Shown: in pieces, positions 16,247 through 26,446 of the stretch
How the letters are laid out: each line of letters begins with the position of its first letter
How positions within the stretch are numbered: the first letter of the stretch is position 1
Source: an uncultured Eubacteriales bacterium
GTDB lineage: Bacteria; Bacillota; Clostridia; Oscillospirales; CAG-272
Reading direction: 5' to 3'
DNA length: 64,000 bases
Assembly: GCA_934446365.1 (NCBI GenBank)
Contig: CAKSDZ010000001.1
Span: 124,001-188,000, forward strand
Notes under the pieces: model-generated
What the model saw: only the letters and a program-made list of their open reading frames with translations
What the model was told of the DNA's origin: nothing
Database searches by the model: none
Position numbers and translations under genes: made by a program

Positions 16247-17644
16247 GTGAAATATGATATTATAAGGCTCATGTCGGCCGAGCTTTGGAATTTTAAAAAT
16301 GTGGCGCACGGAAAGCTGGAGATGCCGGGCGCCGCCTGCCGCGATTTTTCCGGCGACCGCTCGGAGATCCTCGGCATATACGGACAGAACGGCTCCGGCA
16401 AGACGACGGTCATCGACGCGCTGTATTTTGCAAAGCAGCTTCTCACCGGACATGCGCTGTCGTCCGATGCGGGGGACTATATCGCAAAAAATGCGGAGGA
16501 GGCCGTGTGCGCGCTTTCCTTTTATCTCGGATCGCAGGACACAGGCTTTGCCGTATCCTATGAATTTACGCTGCGCCGGGCATCTCACGGCGCTTATGTC
16601 GCCCGTGAACGGCTCTCCCGGAGAAAGCTTTCGGACGGAAAGCTTTCTCCGGCGAAGCGGCTTATGGATTATGACGCGAATGCGGAAGGGTGCTTTTTGT
16701 CGCCTAAGTCCTGTTGGAACGCGATTATCGCCTCCTTGCCGGAGGCGGCGGTCGAGCTTGCGGTGGCGAGAAGGCTTTGTATCCGAAATGCATCCTCTTT
16801 CCTGTTTTCGGCGGAGGCGGCGCCGATTTTTTCCGGCAGCTTTGGAAAGGAGGAGGAAGACGGCATAGCGCTTTATGGCATTCTTTCTGCGCTGTCCTCC
16901 TATGCGGCGCAGGGACTTTTTGTCATAAGCTCCGACCATTCGGGAACCATCGCGCTCGAAGCGGCGCTGCCGCTTGCTCTTCACTTTGACGGGGATGACA
17001 AGACGCCGGACGAGATGCTGCTCTCCCTCACGGAGCCGTCCGTACAGCCGTCCGATGCGTATAAAATCGTAAAAATTTCCGTGGAATCGCTGAACTGTGT
17101 GCTGGGCGTTCTGATTCCGGATATGAAGCTCGAAATCCGGGAATACGGCGGACAGGTGACGCCGGACGGGCGGGACGGCATGCGCTTTGAGATTCTTTCC
17201 GTGCGGGGAGAAAACCGGATTCCGCTCAAATATGAATCGGAGGGAATCAAAAAGCTGATTTCCATTCTCAGCATTTTGATCGCCATGTATAACAATGCAT
17301 CGGTTTGTGTCGCCGTGGACGAATTTGATGCGGGCATTTATGAATATCTGCTCGGGGAGATTCTCAGGATTTTGGAGGAAAGCGGCAGGGGACAGCTGAT
17401 TTTTACCTCGCATAATCTTCGTCCGCTCGAAATGATCGATCCGAAAAACATCGTATTTACGACAACCAATCCGGAAAACCGTTATATCCGGCTTGACAGG
17501 TCGGGCGGCGGCAATCTTCGCGACCGGTATATCCGCAGCATCAGCGTCGGCGGGCAGAAAGAGGAGCTGTACGGTTATACCAATCCCCTCGAGATCGCCC
17601 GTGCGTTCCGGCTTGCGGGGAGGTGCGGCGATGGAAAATCCTGA
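16247..17644 (+). CDS. OLD/SMC-like AAA family ATPase
   Basis: The 465-residue protein has an ABC-type ATPase head of the AAA_15/AAA_21 group. Walker A is GIYGQNGSGKTT near residue 45. A signature-like YESEGIKKLISILS is near 330. Walker B is VCVAVDEFDAGIYE, and an H-loop-like LIFTSHNLRPLE follows. There is no long coiled coil; the insert between Walker A and the signature is short. The gene overlaps the TOPRIM-like gene behind it by 14 bases. This pairing resembles class 2 OLD systems and PARIS (AriA/AriB), where an ATPase scaffolds a TOPRIM effector. A defence role is inference. RloA is another possible relative. Confidence 0.82.
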   Translation: MKYDIIRLMSAELWNFKNVAHGKLEMPGAACRDFSGDRSEILGIYGQNGSGKTTVIDALYFAKQLLTGHALSSDAGDYIAKNAEEAVCALSFYLGSQDTGFAVSYEFTLRRASHGAYVARERLSRRKLSDGKLSPAKRLMDYDANAEGCFLSPKSCWNAIIASLPEAAVELAVARRLCIRNASSFLFSAEAAPIFSGSFGKEEEDGIALYGILSALSSYAAQGLFVISSDHSGTIALEAALPLALHFDGDDKTPDEMLLSLTEPSVQPSDAYKIVKISVESLNCVLGVLIPDMKLEIREYGGQVTPDGRDGMRFEILSVRGENRIPLKYESEGIKKLISILSILIAMYNNASVCVAVDEFDAGIYEYLLGEILRILEESGRGQLIFTSHNLRPLEMIDPKNIVFTTTNPENRYIRLDRSGGGNLRDRYIRSISVGGQKEELYGYTNPLEIARAFRLAGRCGDGKS

Positions 17645-18347
17645 AAAGAAGATTTTGCTGTTTCTTGTGGAAGGCTCGACGGACAGCACTTCGCTCGGTC
17701 TTGTGATGTCGCGTCTTGTGGAAACGGCGGACGTGCGCTTCGCGGTGCTGGGCGGGGATATCTGCTATCGCTACCGTATTACGGCGGAAAACGCCGCGAG
17801 AACCGTGATGCGTCCGGTAAACGGCTTCCTCCAAAGATATCGGCTGAAAAAATCCGATTTGATTCAAATCGTACACGTCATCGACACGGACGGCGCATTT
17901 ATTCCGCCGACGCGCGTTTTTCACGGCGGCGATGAGCGGGCGCATTATGCTGCCGACAAAATCGTGACGCTTTCGGATGAATCCATGCGCGCCCGCAATG
18001 AAATGAAAACCTGCGCAGCGCAGGCGCTTTCGGAACTGCGCTCGGTGGAGAAAATTCCGTATGCGTTCTATTTCTTTTCCCGCAATATCGAGCATGTCCT
18101 GCACGGCAGGACGGATACGCTTTCCAGCAGCGAAAAAAGAGCGCTTTCCGAGAAATTTGAAAACGAATATGCAGAGCATCCGGAAGCGTTTGTTTCGTTG
18201 CTGAATTCCGGCGGCATCGCGGTGCGCGGCAGCTACGAGGATACGTGGGAATATATCATGAGAGGAACAAATTCATTAAAACGGGGCACCAATTTCGGAC
18301 TTTTTTTCAAAGCCTTCCCGATGAAAAAAGCCTATGAAACGAAATGA
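17631..18347 (+). CDS. TOPRIM-like protein partnered with the ATPase
   Basis: This 238-residue protein starts at ATG 17631 behind GGGGAGGT, inside the end of the ATPase gene. Near its N-terminus is LLFLVEGSTDSTSLGLV, which fits the catalytic Glu motif of a TOPRIM fold. About 60 residues later IVHVIDTDGAF fits the DxD motif. These are the two landmarks of OLD/RloB/DUF4435 nucleases. A C-terminal region of about 100 residues contains FYFFSRNIEHVLHG and is not one I recognise. It could cut DNA or tRNA when released or activated by the ATPase (inference). It is shorter than typical AriB. Confidence 0.75.
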   Translation: MENPEKKILLFLVEGSTDSTSLGLVMSRLVETADVRFAVLGGDICYRYRITAENAARTVMRPVNGFLQRYRLKKSDLIQIVHVIDTDGAFIPPTRVFHGGDERAHYAADKIVTLSDESMRARNEMKTCAAQALSELRSVEKIPYAFYFFSRNIEHVLHGRTDTLSSSEKRALSEKFENEYAEHPEAFVSLLNSGGIAVRGSYEDTWEYIMRGTNSLKRGTNFGLFFKAFPMKKAYETK

Positions 18348-18370
18348 GGTCTCCGATTTCGACAACGGTT

Positions 18371-18411
18371 CAAAACGGAAAAGCGGACGGAATGTCCGCT
18401 TTTCCGTTTTG
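18371..18411 (+). terminator. Terminator of the ATPase/TOPRIM cassette
   Basis: An 18-bp perfect stem, 18371-18388 with 18394-18411, loop GGAAT. The 3' arm supplies T-runs (CTTTTCCGTTTTG). Confidence 0.9.
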
Positions 18412-18475
18412 ATAGGAAAGATTGTTTGTAAATGTTAAATTTCTCAAAACTCGAAAAATATTTTATGTAAAACGA

Positions 18476-18504
18476 TTGACAAATTATATAAACGGTGTTA
18501 TAAT
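18476..18504 (+). promoter_or_regulatory. Promoter of the ribbon-helix-helix protein gene
   Basis: TTGACA (18476-18481) and TATAAT (18499-18504), 17-base spacer, consensus at both hexamers. Confidence 0.9.
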
Positions 18505-18538
18505 AATTTCATCCGAAAGAAAAGCGGGGAATTTTGAA

Positions 18539-19180
18539 ATGAAAAACGTATATTCCATTGTTTTGTCAAGCGACATCGTGGAAAAAATAGACCTACTGGC
18601 TTATGAGAACGGCACCAACCGCTCCAATATGATCAATCAGATTCTTGCGGAATACGTGTCTTATACGACGCCGGAAAAGCGATTCCGGGAAATCTTTCAG
18701 CACATGCAGGATATATTGGAGGGAAGTGCTTTCAAGGTGCTGGAACCGTCCGATACGATGTTTTCTTTGCGTTCGGCACTGGCCTATAAATATAATCCGA
18801 CGGTGAAATACAATGTAGAGCTTTACCGTGGAGAGGGCGAGGAGCTTGGCGAACTTCGCGTATCGCTGAGAACACAGAACGCAGGACTTGTACTGTATAT
18901 GACGCAGTTCTACCGGCTGTGGGACAAGATCGAGCGAAGCTATCGGGGCGACGTAGCGTCCGCCGTTACGGACGGAAAATATTTGCGCAGATTTGTTTTG
19001 CAGGATAAAACCGGAACTTCCCGTGAAATCGATGTAGGCCGTGTAATCGCCGCATATATCGACACATACGACAAGGCGCTTAAAACCTTCTTTTATCATT
19101 TGGAAACGCCGGCTAAGGCGGCGGCGGGAGTTGAGGAAATATACCGCCGTTATGTGCTGGAAAACGAAGTACTGATATAG
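18539..19180 (+). CDS. Ribbon-helix-helix N-terminal protein, unknown function
   Basis: The 213-residue protein begins with a CopG/MetJ-like ribbon-helix-helix (VYSIVLSSDIVEKIDLLAYE, then GTNRSNMINQILAEYV). The remaining 160 residues are not recognised and look globular, with helices near the end. It could be a DNA-binding regulator. The ATG at 18539 is chosen because the promoter is at 18476-18504 and the upstream in-frame start would precede it. It lies 107 bases ahead of clpB. The gene ends in TAG. Confidence 0.75.
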   Translation: MKNVYSIVLSSDIVEKIDLLAYENGTNRSNMINQILAEYVSYTTPEKRFREIFQHMQDILEGSAFKVLEPSDTMFSLRSALAYKYNPTVKYNVELYRGEGEELGELRVSLRTQNAGLVLYMTQFYRLWDKIERSYRGDVASAVTDGKYLRRFVLQDKTGTSREIDVGRVIAAYIDTYDKALKTFFYHLETPAKAAAGVEEIYRRYVLENEVLI

Positions 19181-19287
19181 GAAGCGGGAACGCCGCCGGA
19201 TTCGCTTTTCTGTGCCGGTAAACCGGATACGGCAGGCAGTTTCGGAATCATAAATAAAATTGTTCCTAAATTATTGGGGGTGAGGAT

Positions 19288-21879
<2,592 letters not shown>

Positions 21880-21916
21880 ACGACAAGAAATAACATTGTC
21901 CGTAAATAGGATAAAG

Positions 21917-21962
21917 AAACAGCCTCCAATGTAGCGGTTGCTATATCGGAGGCTGTTTTTTA
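21917..21962 (+). terminator. Terminator of clpB
   Basis: AACAGCCTCC (21918-21927) pairs with GGAGGCTGTT (21948-21957), with a further inner pairing GTAGC/GCTAT, and is followed by TTTTTTAT. Confidence 0.88.
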
Positions 21963-21975
21963 TATTCCAAAAGCA

Positions 21976-22004
21976 TTGACAAAATCATGTGTATTTGATA
22001 TAAT
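21976..22004 (+). promoter_or_regulatory. Promoter of the attenuated GNAT gene
   Basis: TTGACA (21976-21981) and TATAAT (21999-22004), 17-base spacer. Transcription would begin near 22011, right before the leader-peptide Shine-Dalgarno GAAAGGAG. Confidence 0.92.
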
Positions 22005-22024
22005 ATACACGAAAGGAGAACACT

Positions 22025-22144
22025 GTGCTTAGAACGATATGTTATATGATTGAACCAAGAAAACTTTCTGACTCTTGTGAATGGCAAGAGCGTGTATGTG
22101 TTTCTTGGCTTTTTTGTTTTTTCCGTTCTTTGCACTTTCCGTGA
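22025..22144 (+). CDS. Leader peptide of the GNAT attenuator, 39 residues
   Basis: A GTG behind AAAGGAG opens a 39-codon frame (beginning VLRTICYMIEPRK, ending RSLHFP) that runs through the terminator hairpin and stops at TGA 22142-22144, about 50 bases before the GNAT start. Codon 11 is where the 5' arm of the hairpin begins. A ribosome slowed in the first ten or so codons would cover the hairpin's 5' arm and allow readthrough. This layout matches ribosome-mediated attenuators of antibiotic-resistance genes. Direct evidence for translation is lacking. Confidence 0.7.
   Translation: MLRTICYMIEPRKLSDSCEWQERVCVSWLFCFFRSLHFP
22055..22121 (+). terminator. Attenuator hairpin ahead of the GNAT gene
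   Basis: CCAAGAAA (22055-22062) pairs with TTTCTTGG (22101-22108); inside it CTCTTG (22072-22077) pairs with CAAGAG (22085-22090). A T-rich tract (CTTTTTTGTTTTTT) follows. It sits between promoter and gene, inside the leader-peptide frame. Confidence 0.85.
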
Positions 22145-22193
22145 CTTTGTATTGTTCATTAAGTTGATGATAGAATTTATGAAAGGATAATTG

Positions 22194-23108
22194 ATGATGA
22201 ACAATACTAATTTTTTTATTTGCAAGGCCAATCAATCACAGCGCGATTATGTTCTACAACGCGTTTCTATAAAGGATGAACAGGAACGGGAAAATGCGCT
22301 CATTTATGTAGCTGTTGATGAGACAGAGAAAATAATCGGCAGAATCGTTGTTAAACCCCAAGATGTGCCTGCACCTATTATGGGAAAATACTGGTACATT
22401 TATGATCTCTTTGTTCATCCGGAATTCAGGCGAAAAGGAATCGCAACTGCCTTGGTTGCCAAAATAAAAGAACAAGCCGAACTTTGTGATATTATTTACC
22501 TTCATGGTTCCGCAAATGCTTCACTTGAAGCAAGTATGTTTTGGTTAAATCAAGGTTTTTCAATGAACGCATATGGGAAAAAGCAGGATGATACAAGCAA
22601 GCCGCTTTTTTACGGAAATTATTTTCATTTTTTCAGTTATTGCATACGGCGCAAAGCCTTGATCGGAGATAGTCGTTATAACCGGACCAGAACGATATCA
22701 AAGGATGAGATATCATCTTTCATCAATCAGTCTGTACCGGATGAAAAGAGAAAAACGTATTTATTGAGCAAAGCAGAGGATCTTTTTGGATTTGCTATTG
22801 GAGAAGAGGATAAGATGCAAGGCGTTATCCTTGCTTTTGCCGACAATATGTACGCTCCTTTGGACGGTACGCAGTGGAGGACATTCTTATATGTTGATCC
22901 GCAATTCCGACATCAAGGAATAGGCAGGGCACTTGTTTTACGACTTTATCAATATGCACAAGAGAAAGATGTGATACAACTGAACAATTCTGATACCACC
23001 GAAGATAATATTGGTTTTTGGTACGAATTGGGCTTTGATATTTTCTTTTGGGCAGTGAATCCCCAAAGAGGAAAACGTTGTACAACGGCAATGCTCAGAG
23101 TCAAATAA
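22194..23108 (+). CDS. Tandem GNAT N-acetyltransferase
   Basis: The 304-residue protein holds two GNAT domains. The first has the acetyl-CoA loop in YIYDLFVHPEFRRKGIATAL; the second in FLYVDPQFRHQGIGRALV. Neither substrate can be told. The start is taken as ATG 22194 behind GAAAGGAT; an adjacent ATG at 22197 is equally possible. The gene is visibly AT-richer than its neighbours and is preceded by a leader-peptide attenuator, so a horizontally acquired antibiotic-modifying enzyme is a reasonable guess. A resistance role is inference. A terminator follows 12 bases after the stop. Confidence 0.88.
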   Translation: MMNNTNFFICKANQSQRDYVLQRVSIKDEQERENALIYVAVDETEKIIGRIVVKPQDVPAPIMGKYWYIYDLFVHPEFRRKGIATALVAKIKEQAELCDIIYLHGSANASLEASMFWLNQGFSMNAYGKKQDDTSKPLFYGNYFHFFSYCIRRKALIGDSRYNRTRTISKDEISSFINQSVPDEKRKTYLLSKAEDLFGFAIGEEDKMQGVILAFADNMYAPLDGTQWRTFLYVDPQFRHQGIGRALVLRLYQYAQEKDVIQLNNSDTTEDNIGFWYELGFDIFFWAVNPQRGKRCTTAMLRVK

Positions 23109-23120
23109 AATATCGTATAA

Positions 23121-23153
23121 AGCCTCCGATAGGGAAAATCCCTGTCGGAGGCT
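23121..23153 (+). terminator. Terminator of the GNAT gene
   Basis: AGCCTCCGATAGGG (23121-23134) and CCCTGTCGGAGGCT (23140-23153), 14 pairs with one G-T, then AATTTTC. Confidence 0.8.
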
Positions 23154-23198
23154 AATTTTCATTTCTTGCTATTAAAATTCGGATACTCAAATAAAACA

Positions 23199-23242
23199 AA
23201 TAATCCGAACAACTCTCCAAAGAGGAGAGTGTTCGGATTATT
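23199..23242 (-). terminator. Terminator downstream of tRNA-Pro
   Basis: AATAATCCGAAC plus ACTCTCC (23199-23218, one bulged A) pairs with GGAGAGT plus GTTCGGATTATT (23224-23242). On the minus strand it is followed by TTTGTTTTATTT, seven bases after the tRNA 3' end. Confidence 0.85.
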
Positions 23243-23248
23243 TTCATG

Positions 23249-23325
23249 TGGTCGGAGTGAGAGGATTTGAACCTCCGGCCTCTTGGTCCCGAACCAAGCA
23301 CTCTACCAAACTGAGCCACACCCCG
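23249..23325 (-). tRNA. tRNA-Pro (anticodon CGG)
   Basis: Read on the minus strand it folds as a cloverleaf of 77 bases. The acceptor CGGGGTG pairs with CACTCCG; the anticodon arm is CTTGG-TTCGGGA-CCAAG with anticodon CGG (reads CCG, Pro); the T-arm has GTTCAAATC. The 3' ACCA is encoded. The first base C (pairing with G72) fits bacterial tRNA-Pro. Confidence 0.95.
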
Positions 23326-23357
23326 AAAAAACCTATCAGAATCCTGACAGCTTCAAT

Positions 23358-23386
23358 ATTATACACCATTCTTTTTCAGTTGTCAA
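23358..23386 (-). promoter_or_regulatory. Promoter of tRNA-Pro
   Basis: On the minus strand TTGACA (23386-23381) and TATAAT (23363-23358) are 17 bases apart, about 30 bases before the tRNA. The remaining bases 23387-23549 show nothing I can name. Confidence 0.88.
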
Positions 23387-23549
23387 CTGTTTTCCGGCAA
23401 AATTTTGCGGAAAAGAAACAGCTCATGTACAGATTTGGAGAACAGCCAAAGGGGGAAAAGCTGCGGGAGCCAATATAGGCGTGGAAGGGAAACCGTGACA
23501 GCTCCGCATATCTCAAAATTTGGGAAGCACCGATTTTTCGCGGAACGAG

Positions 23550-23978
23550 CTATATCACATAATTGTCTGCTGTTTCCTGCTTGATGAGGTCGGCGACCGT
23601 AATGCCGTCGAGATAATCGGCAATGAGCCGTCCGAGCCCCTCCCACATCGGGAGCGTTCTGCATTCCGCCGCACGTTCACACGGGTCGGCTCCGCATTCC
23701 AAACAGGCTACGGGAGCAAGCGTCCCTTCGGTAAGACGCAGAATGTCGCCGACCTTATACGTTTCCGGCGCACGATTCAGCCGATATCCGCCGCCTTTGC
23801 CGTGCAGACCGTCCACAAGTCCGTTTTTGGAAAGCTCCGCCATGATTGTCTCCATGTATTTTTGCGAAATATCCTGCCGTTTGGCGATCTCTTTGAGCGG
23901 GATATATGCTCCGCTATTGTGCTCGGCAAGATCGATTATGACGCGAAGGGCATATCTGCCGCGGGTGGAAATCATCAT
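23550..23978 (-). CDS. Rrf2-family transcriptional regulator
   Basis: The 142-residue protein has the Rrf2 winged helix (STRGRYALRVIIDLAEHN, KEIAKRQDISQKYMETIMAEL, VDGLHGKGGGYRL). A cysteine-rich stretch, ACLECGADPCERAAECR, lies where IscR holds its [2Fe-2S] ligands, so cluster binding is possible. It is downstream of cysK, the HD protein and the ECF S component on the same strand, and near a desulfurase and mnmA. This fits a CymR/IscR-like role in cysteine or Fe-S control (inference). Confidence 0.88.
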   Translation of the reverse strand: MMISTRGRYALRVIIDLAEHNSGAYIPLKEIAKRQDISQKYMETIMAELSKNGLVDGLHGKGGGYRLNRAPETYKVGDILRLTEGTLAPVACLECGADPCERAAECRTLPMWEGLGRLIADYLDGITVADLIKQETADNYVI

Positions 23979-24022
23979 GGCATTGTCTCCTTATGTTTTG
24001 ATAATAGAAAAATATCGGCGGC

Positions 24023-24562
24023 TTACCGTTTGCTCGCATGTCTTTCAGGCGCTATCTTTTTCAGCAGTCCTGTGGAATCCAGTATCGAAATGACGACATT
24101 ACCCATGACCACCGCCGCCGCTCCTTGGAGCAGATTGCCGGGAACGGAGGCCAGTGCGGCGCCGAAGCCGTATAGCGCGGATTCAAACAGATAATATCCC
24201 GCAACCATGAGAAGCTCGGCAAGCACCGAACTTGTAAAATAGCCGGCAAACCGGAGTAACGGTTTATCTTTTGAAATGAATCTCGGAATCTGAAAGGCGA
24301 TTATCACCATCAGTGCTTTGATGATCAGTGTTGCGGGCGCATAGATGACAAATCCCAAAATCACATCCGCGAGCGCCGCTCCGAGGGCAGCGCCTGCCAT
24401 CGCGTAATATCCGCCGAGAATCCACGCCGCGAGCAGCAGAAATCCGTCTCCAAGATTGAAATATCCGAAAGGAAGTGCGATGCTGAAAGAGGCTGTCCCG
24501 ACGAAAACCAAGACGGCGAACAATGCGGCAAAGACAAGATTTAATATGCTTTGGTTTTTCAT
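24023..24562 (-). CDS. ECF transporter S component
   Basis: The 179-residue membrane protein has five to six hydrophobic segments and the family stretch FNLGDGFLLLAAWILGG. It resembles the PF07155-type substrate-binding (S) subunits of ECF vitamin transporters. The vitamin cannot be inferred. The shared EcfA/EcfA'/EcfT module is not in the window. It overlaps the HD-protein gene by 4 bases, so the two are translationally coupled. Confidence 0.85.
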   Translation of the reverse strand: MKNQSILNLVFAALFAVLVFVGTASFSIALPFGYFNLGDGFLLLAAWILGGYYAMAGAALGAALADVILGFVIYAPATLIIKALMVIIAFQIPRFISKDKPLLRFAGYFTSSVLAELLMVAGYYLFESALYGFGAALASVPGNLLQGAAAVVMGNVVISILDSTGLLKKIAPERHASKR

Positions 24563-25131
24563 GACGGACTCCTCTCATCCGCATAATCGACCGTGCGCAT
24601 CGCAAGAATCGTGCGGGTAATCAAATCGTCGAGCTCCCAGCCCAGCATCTGCGCACCTCGTTCGATTACCGGACGGGAACAGCCGGCGGCAAATTTTTCG
24701 TTTTTGTATTTTTTCTTGACGGAGCTAAGCTCCAAATCGGAAACACTTTTGGAGGGGCGCATGAGCGCAACCGCTCCGACGAGCCCCGTCAGCTCGTCTG
24801 TCGCGTACAGCACTTTTTCCATTTCATGCTCGGGCGCGATATCGACGGTCAGCAGATATCCGTGACTTGCGACGGCATGGATGAGACGTTCATCCAGTCC
24901 CCGTTCCCGCATGATTTCCTGCTCCTTGATACAATGCTGCTCGGGAAACCTCTCAAAATCAAGATCATGGAGCAGCCCCGCGATCCCCCAAAAATCTTTT
25001 TCCTCGCCGTAGCCGAGCGCTTCCGCAAAATAACGCATCACGCCCTCCACAGTTAAGGCATGCCGGATGTGGAACGGCTCGGTGTTAAATTCTTTCAGAA
25101 GGGCGAGCGCTTCTTCTCTTGTCGGTATCAT
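24559..25131 (-). CDS. HD-domain phosphohydrolase
   Basis: The 190-residue protein has HD-superfamily metal motifs: an early His in FHIRHALTVEG, GLLHDLDFERFP, then SHGY and a later Asp in ATDELTGLV. Substrates of this branch are unknown. It lies 53 bases downstream of cysK and overlaps the ECF S-component gene (ATGA type). The cysK-to-HD gap contains a GC-rich hairpin (25151-25176) without a T-tract. Confidence 0.87.
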   Translation of the reverse strand: MIPTREEALALLKEFNTEPFHIRHALTVEGVMRYFAEALGYGEEKDFWGIAGLLHDLDFERFPEQHCIKEQEIMRERGLDERLIHAVASHGYLLTVDIAPEHEMEKVLYATDELTGLVGAVALMRPSKSVSDLELSSVKKKYKNEKFAAGCSRPVIERGAQMLGWELDDLITRTILAMRTVDYADERSPS

Positions 25132-25184
25132 AAATCCTCCATGCGCGGCAGGACTCCGGCCCGAAAGCCGGAGCCCCTATATTT

Positions 25185-26117
25185 TCAGTCTGCAAACAAC
25201 GGAGTAGAGAGATACCGGTCGCCGGTATCGGGCAGAAGTACAACAATGGTTTTTCCCGCATTCTCGGGGCGCTGCGCAAGCTGTATGGCGGCCCATGCCG
25301 CGGCACCCGAGGAGATGCCCACCAAAACGCCTTCGTTTTTGCCAATCAGCTTGCCGGTCGCGAAAGCGTCCTCATTGGACACGGGAATGATTTCGTCGTA
25401 TATCTTGGTATTCAGCACGTCGGGAACGAAGCCCGCGCCGATTCCCTGAATTTTGTGCGGACCGGCGACTCCCGTGGAGAGCACAGCCGAGGAAGCGGGC
25501 TCCACGGCGACAACCTTGATATTCGGGTTTTTGGATTTGAGATATTCGCCGACGCCCGTGACGGTTCCGCCTGTGCCGACGCCCGCGACGAAAATATCGA
25601 CGTTTCCGTCCGTATCCTCGTAGATTTCGGGACCGGTTGTCTTTCTGTGTGCTTCCGGATTGGCCGGATTGACAAACTGTCCGGGGATGAAGCTGTTCGG
25701 CGTTTCGGCAGCAAGCTCGGCGGCTTTTGCGATTGCGCCTTTCATGCCCTTGGCGCCCTCGGTCAGTACCAGCTCCGCGCCGTATGCCTTCATCAGCTGT
25801 CTGCGCTCGACCGACATGGTTTCGGGCATGACGATGATGATGCGGTAGCCTCTTGCGGCGGCCACGGAGGCGAGTCCGATTCCGGTATTGCCGGAGGTGG
25901 GTTCGATAATGACGGCACCGGGCTTCAGCTTGCCCGATGCTTCCGCTTCGTCGATCATGGCCTTGGCGATTCTGTCCTTAACGGAGCCGGCCGGATTAAA
26001 ATATTCGAGCTTGGCGAGGATTTTGGCGTTGAGATTCAGGTTCTTTTCGATATGCGCAAGTTCGAGAAGAGGGGTTTTTCCGATCAACTGATCGGCGGAT
26101 GTATAAATTTTCGACAT
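25185..26117 (-). CDS. cysK: Cysteine synthase A
   Basis: This is a 310-residue O-acetylserine sulfhydrylase of normal length. The PLP lysine lies in NPAGSVKDRIA, the phosphate/substrate loop in PTSGNTGIGLA, and the PLP phosphate-binding loop is GVGTGGTVTGVGEYLK. It makes cysteine from O-acetylserine and sulfide. It starts a minus-strand unit that probably includes the HD, ECF and rrf2 genes, and has its own promoter with a leader of about 210 bases. Confidence 0.96.
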   Translation of the reverse strand: MSKIYTSADQLIGKTPLLELAHIEKNLNLNAKILAKLEYFNPAGSVKDRIAKAMIDEAEASGKLKPGAVIIEPTSGNTGIGLASVAAARGYRIIIVMPETMSVERRQLMKAYGAELVLTEGAKGMKGAIAKAAELAAETPNSFIPGQFVNPANPEAHRKTTGPEIYEDTDGNVDIFVAGVGTGGTVTGVGEYLKSKNPNIKVVAVEPASSAVLSTGVAGPHKIQGIGAGFVPDVLNTKIYDEIIPVSNEDAFATGKLIGKNEGVLVGISSGAAAWAAIQLAQRPENAGKTIVVLLPDTGDRYLSTPLFAD

Positions 26118-26176
26118 AATGAAATTCTCCTTTTATAGAATGATAAATTTAGTTTATGGATATTGAACGGCAAAGG

Positions 26177-26218
26177 TTATCTTCGACATCGGAAAATCGG
26201 TCTTATATCATGCTTCAT
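26177..26218 (-). CDS. Possible 13-residue upstream ORF in the cysK leader
   Basis: Behind GAAGGAGCAGGCTC on the minus strand an ATG at 26218 opens MKHDIRPIFRCRR and a stop at 26177. It lies between the cysK promoter and gene. A single Cys codon near its end is suggestive of cysteine-responsive control but weak. No terminator hairpin is seen in the leader. Confidence 0.3.
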   Translation of the reverse strand: MKHDIRPIFRCRR

Positions 26219-26333
26219 GAGCCTGCTCCTTCCAAAACGCAGTGTGTTTTCCGTTTCGCGGCCTATCGGCATGGATCGAGATGTTGACCATGCTTTTGTG
26301 ACTATTTACATATCAACATGATAGGTTAATAGT

Positions 26334-26362
26334 ATAATATCACCTCGGGAATATTTTGTCAA
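26334..26362 (-). promoter_or_regulatory. Promoter of cysK
   Basis: On the minus strand TTGACA (26362-26357) and TATTAT (26339-26334) with 17 bases between. The 329-base gap 26118-26446 holds this promoter, the leader and small ORF, and the terminator of the neighbouring desulfurase gene. An AT-rich stretch just after the -10 (26310-26330) could be an Rrf2-type operator, but I cannot define one. Confidence 0.88.
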
Positions 26363-26389
26363 TAGTTTTTTTGCTTTTTCGGAAAAAAA

Positions 26390-26413
26390 TCGCCCGCGTT
26401 TTATCGCGGGCGA
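26390..26413 (-). terminator. Terminator of the desulfurase/mnmA unit
   Basis: TCGCCCGCG (26390-26398) and CGCGGGCGA (26405-26413) form a perfect stem; on the minus strand it is followed by TTTTTTTCC. Confidence 0.9.
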
Positions 26414-26446
26414 ATCGACCGATTTTTCGGAACGGAAAAGATACGC

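Noticed and set aside
16223..17689. 488-codon minus-strand frame over the ATPase
   Set aside because: It is the antisense shadow of the ATPase gene, which has Walker motifs, promoter and overlap with its partner.
19181..19287. CIRCE or CtsR operator before clpB
   Set aside because: No TTAGCACTC/GAGTGCTAA repeat or GTCAAA direct repeat is present.
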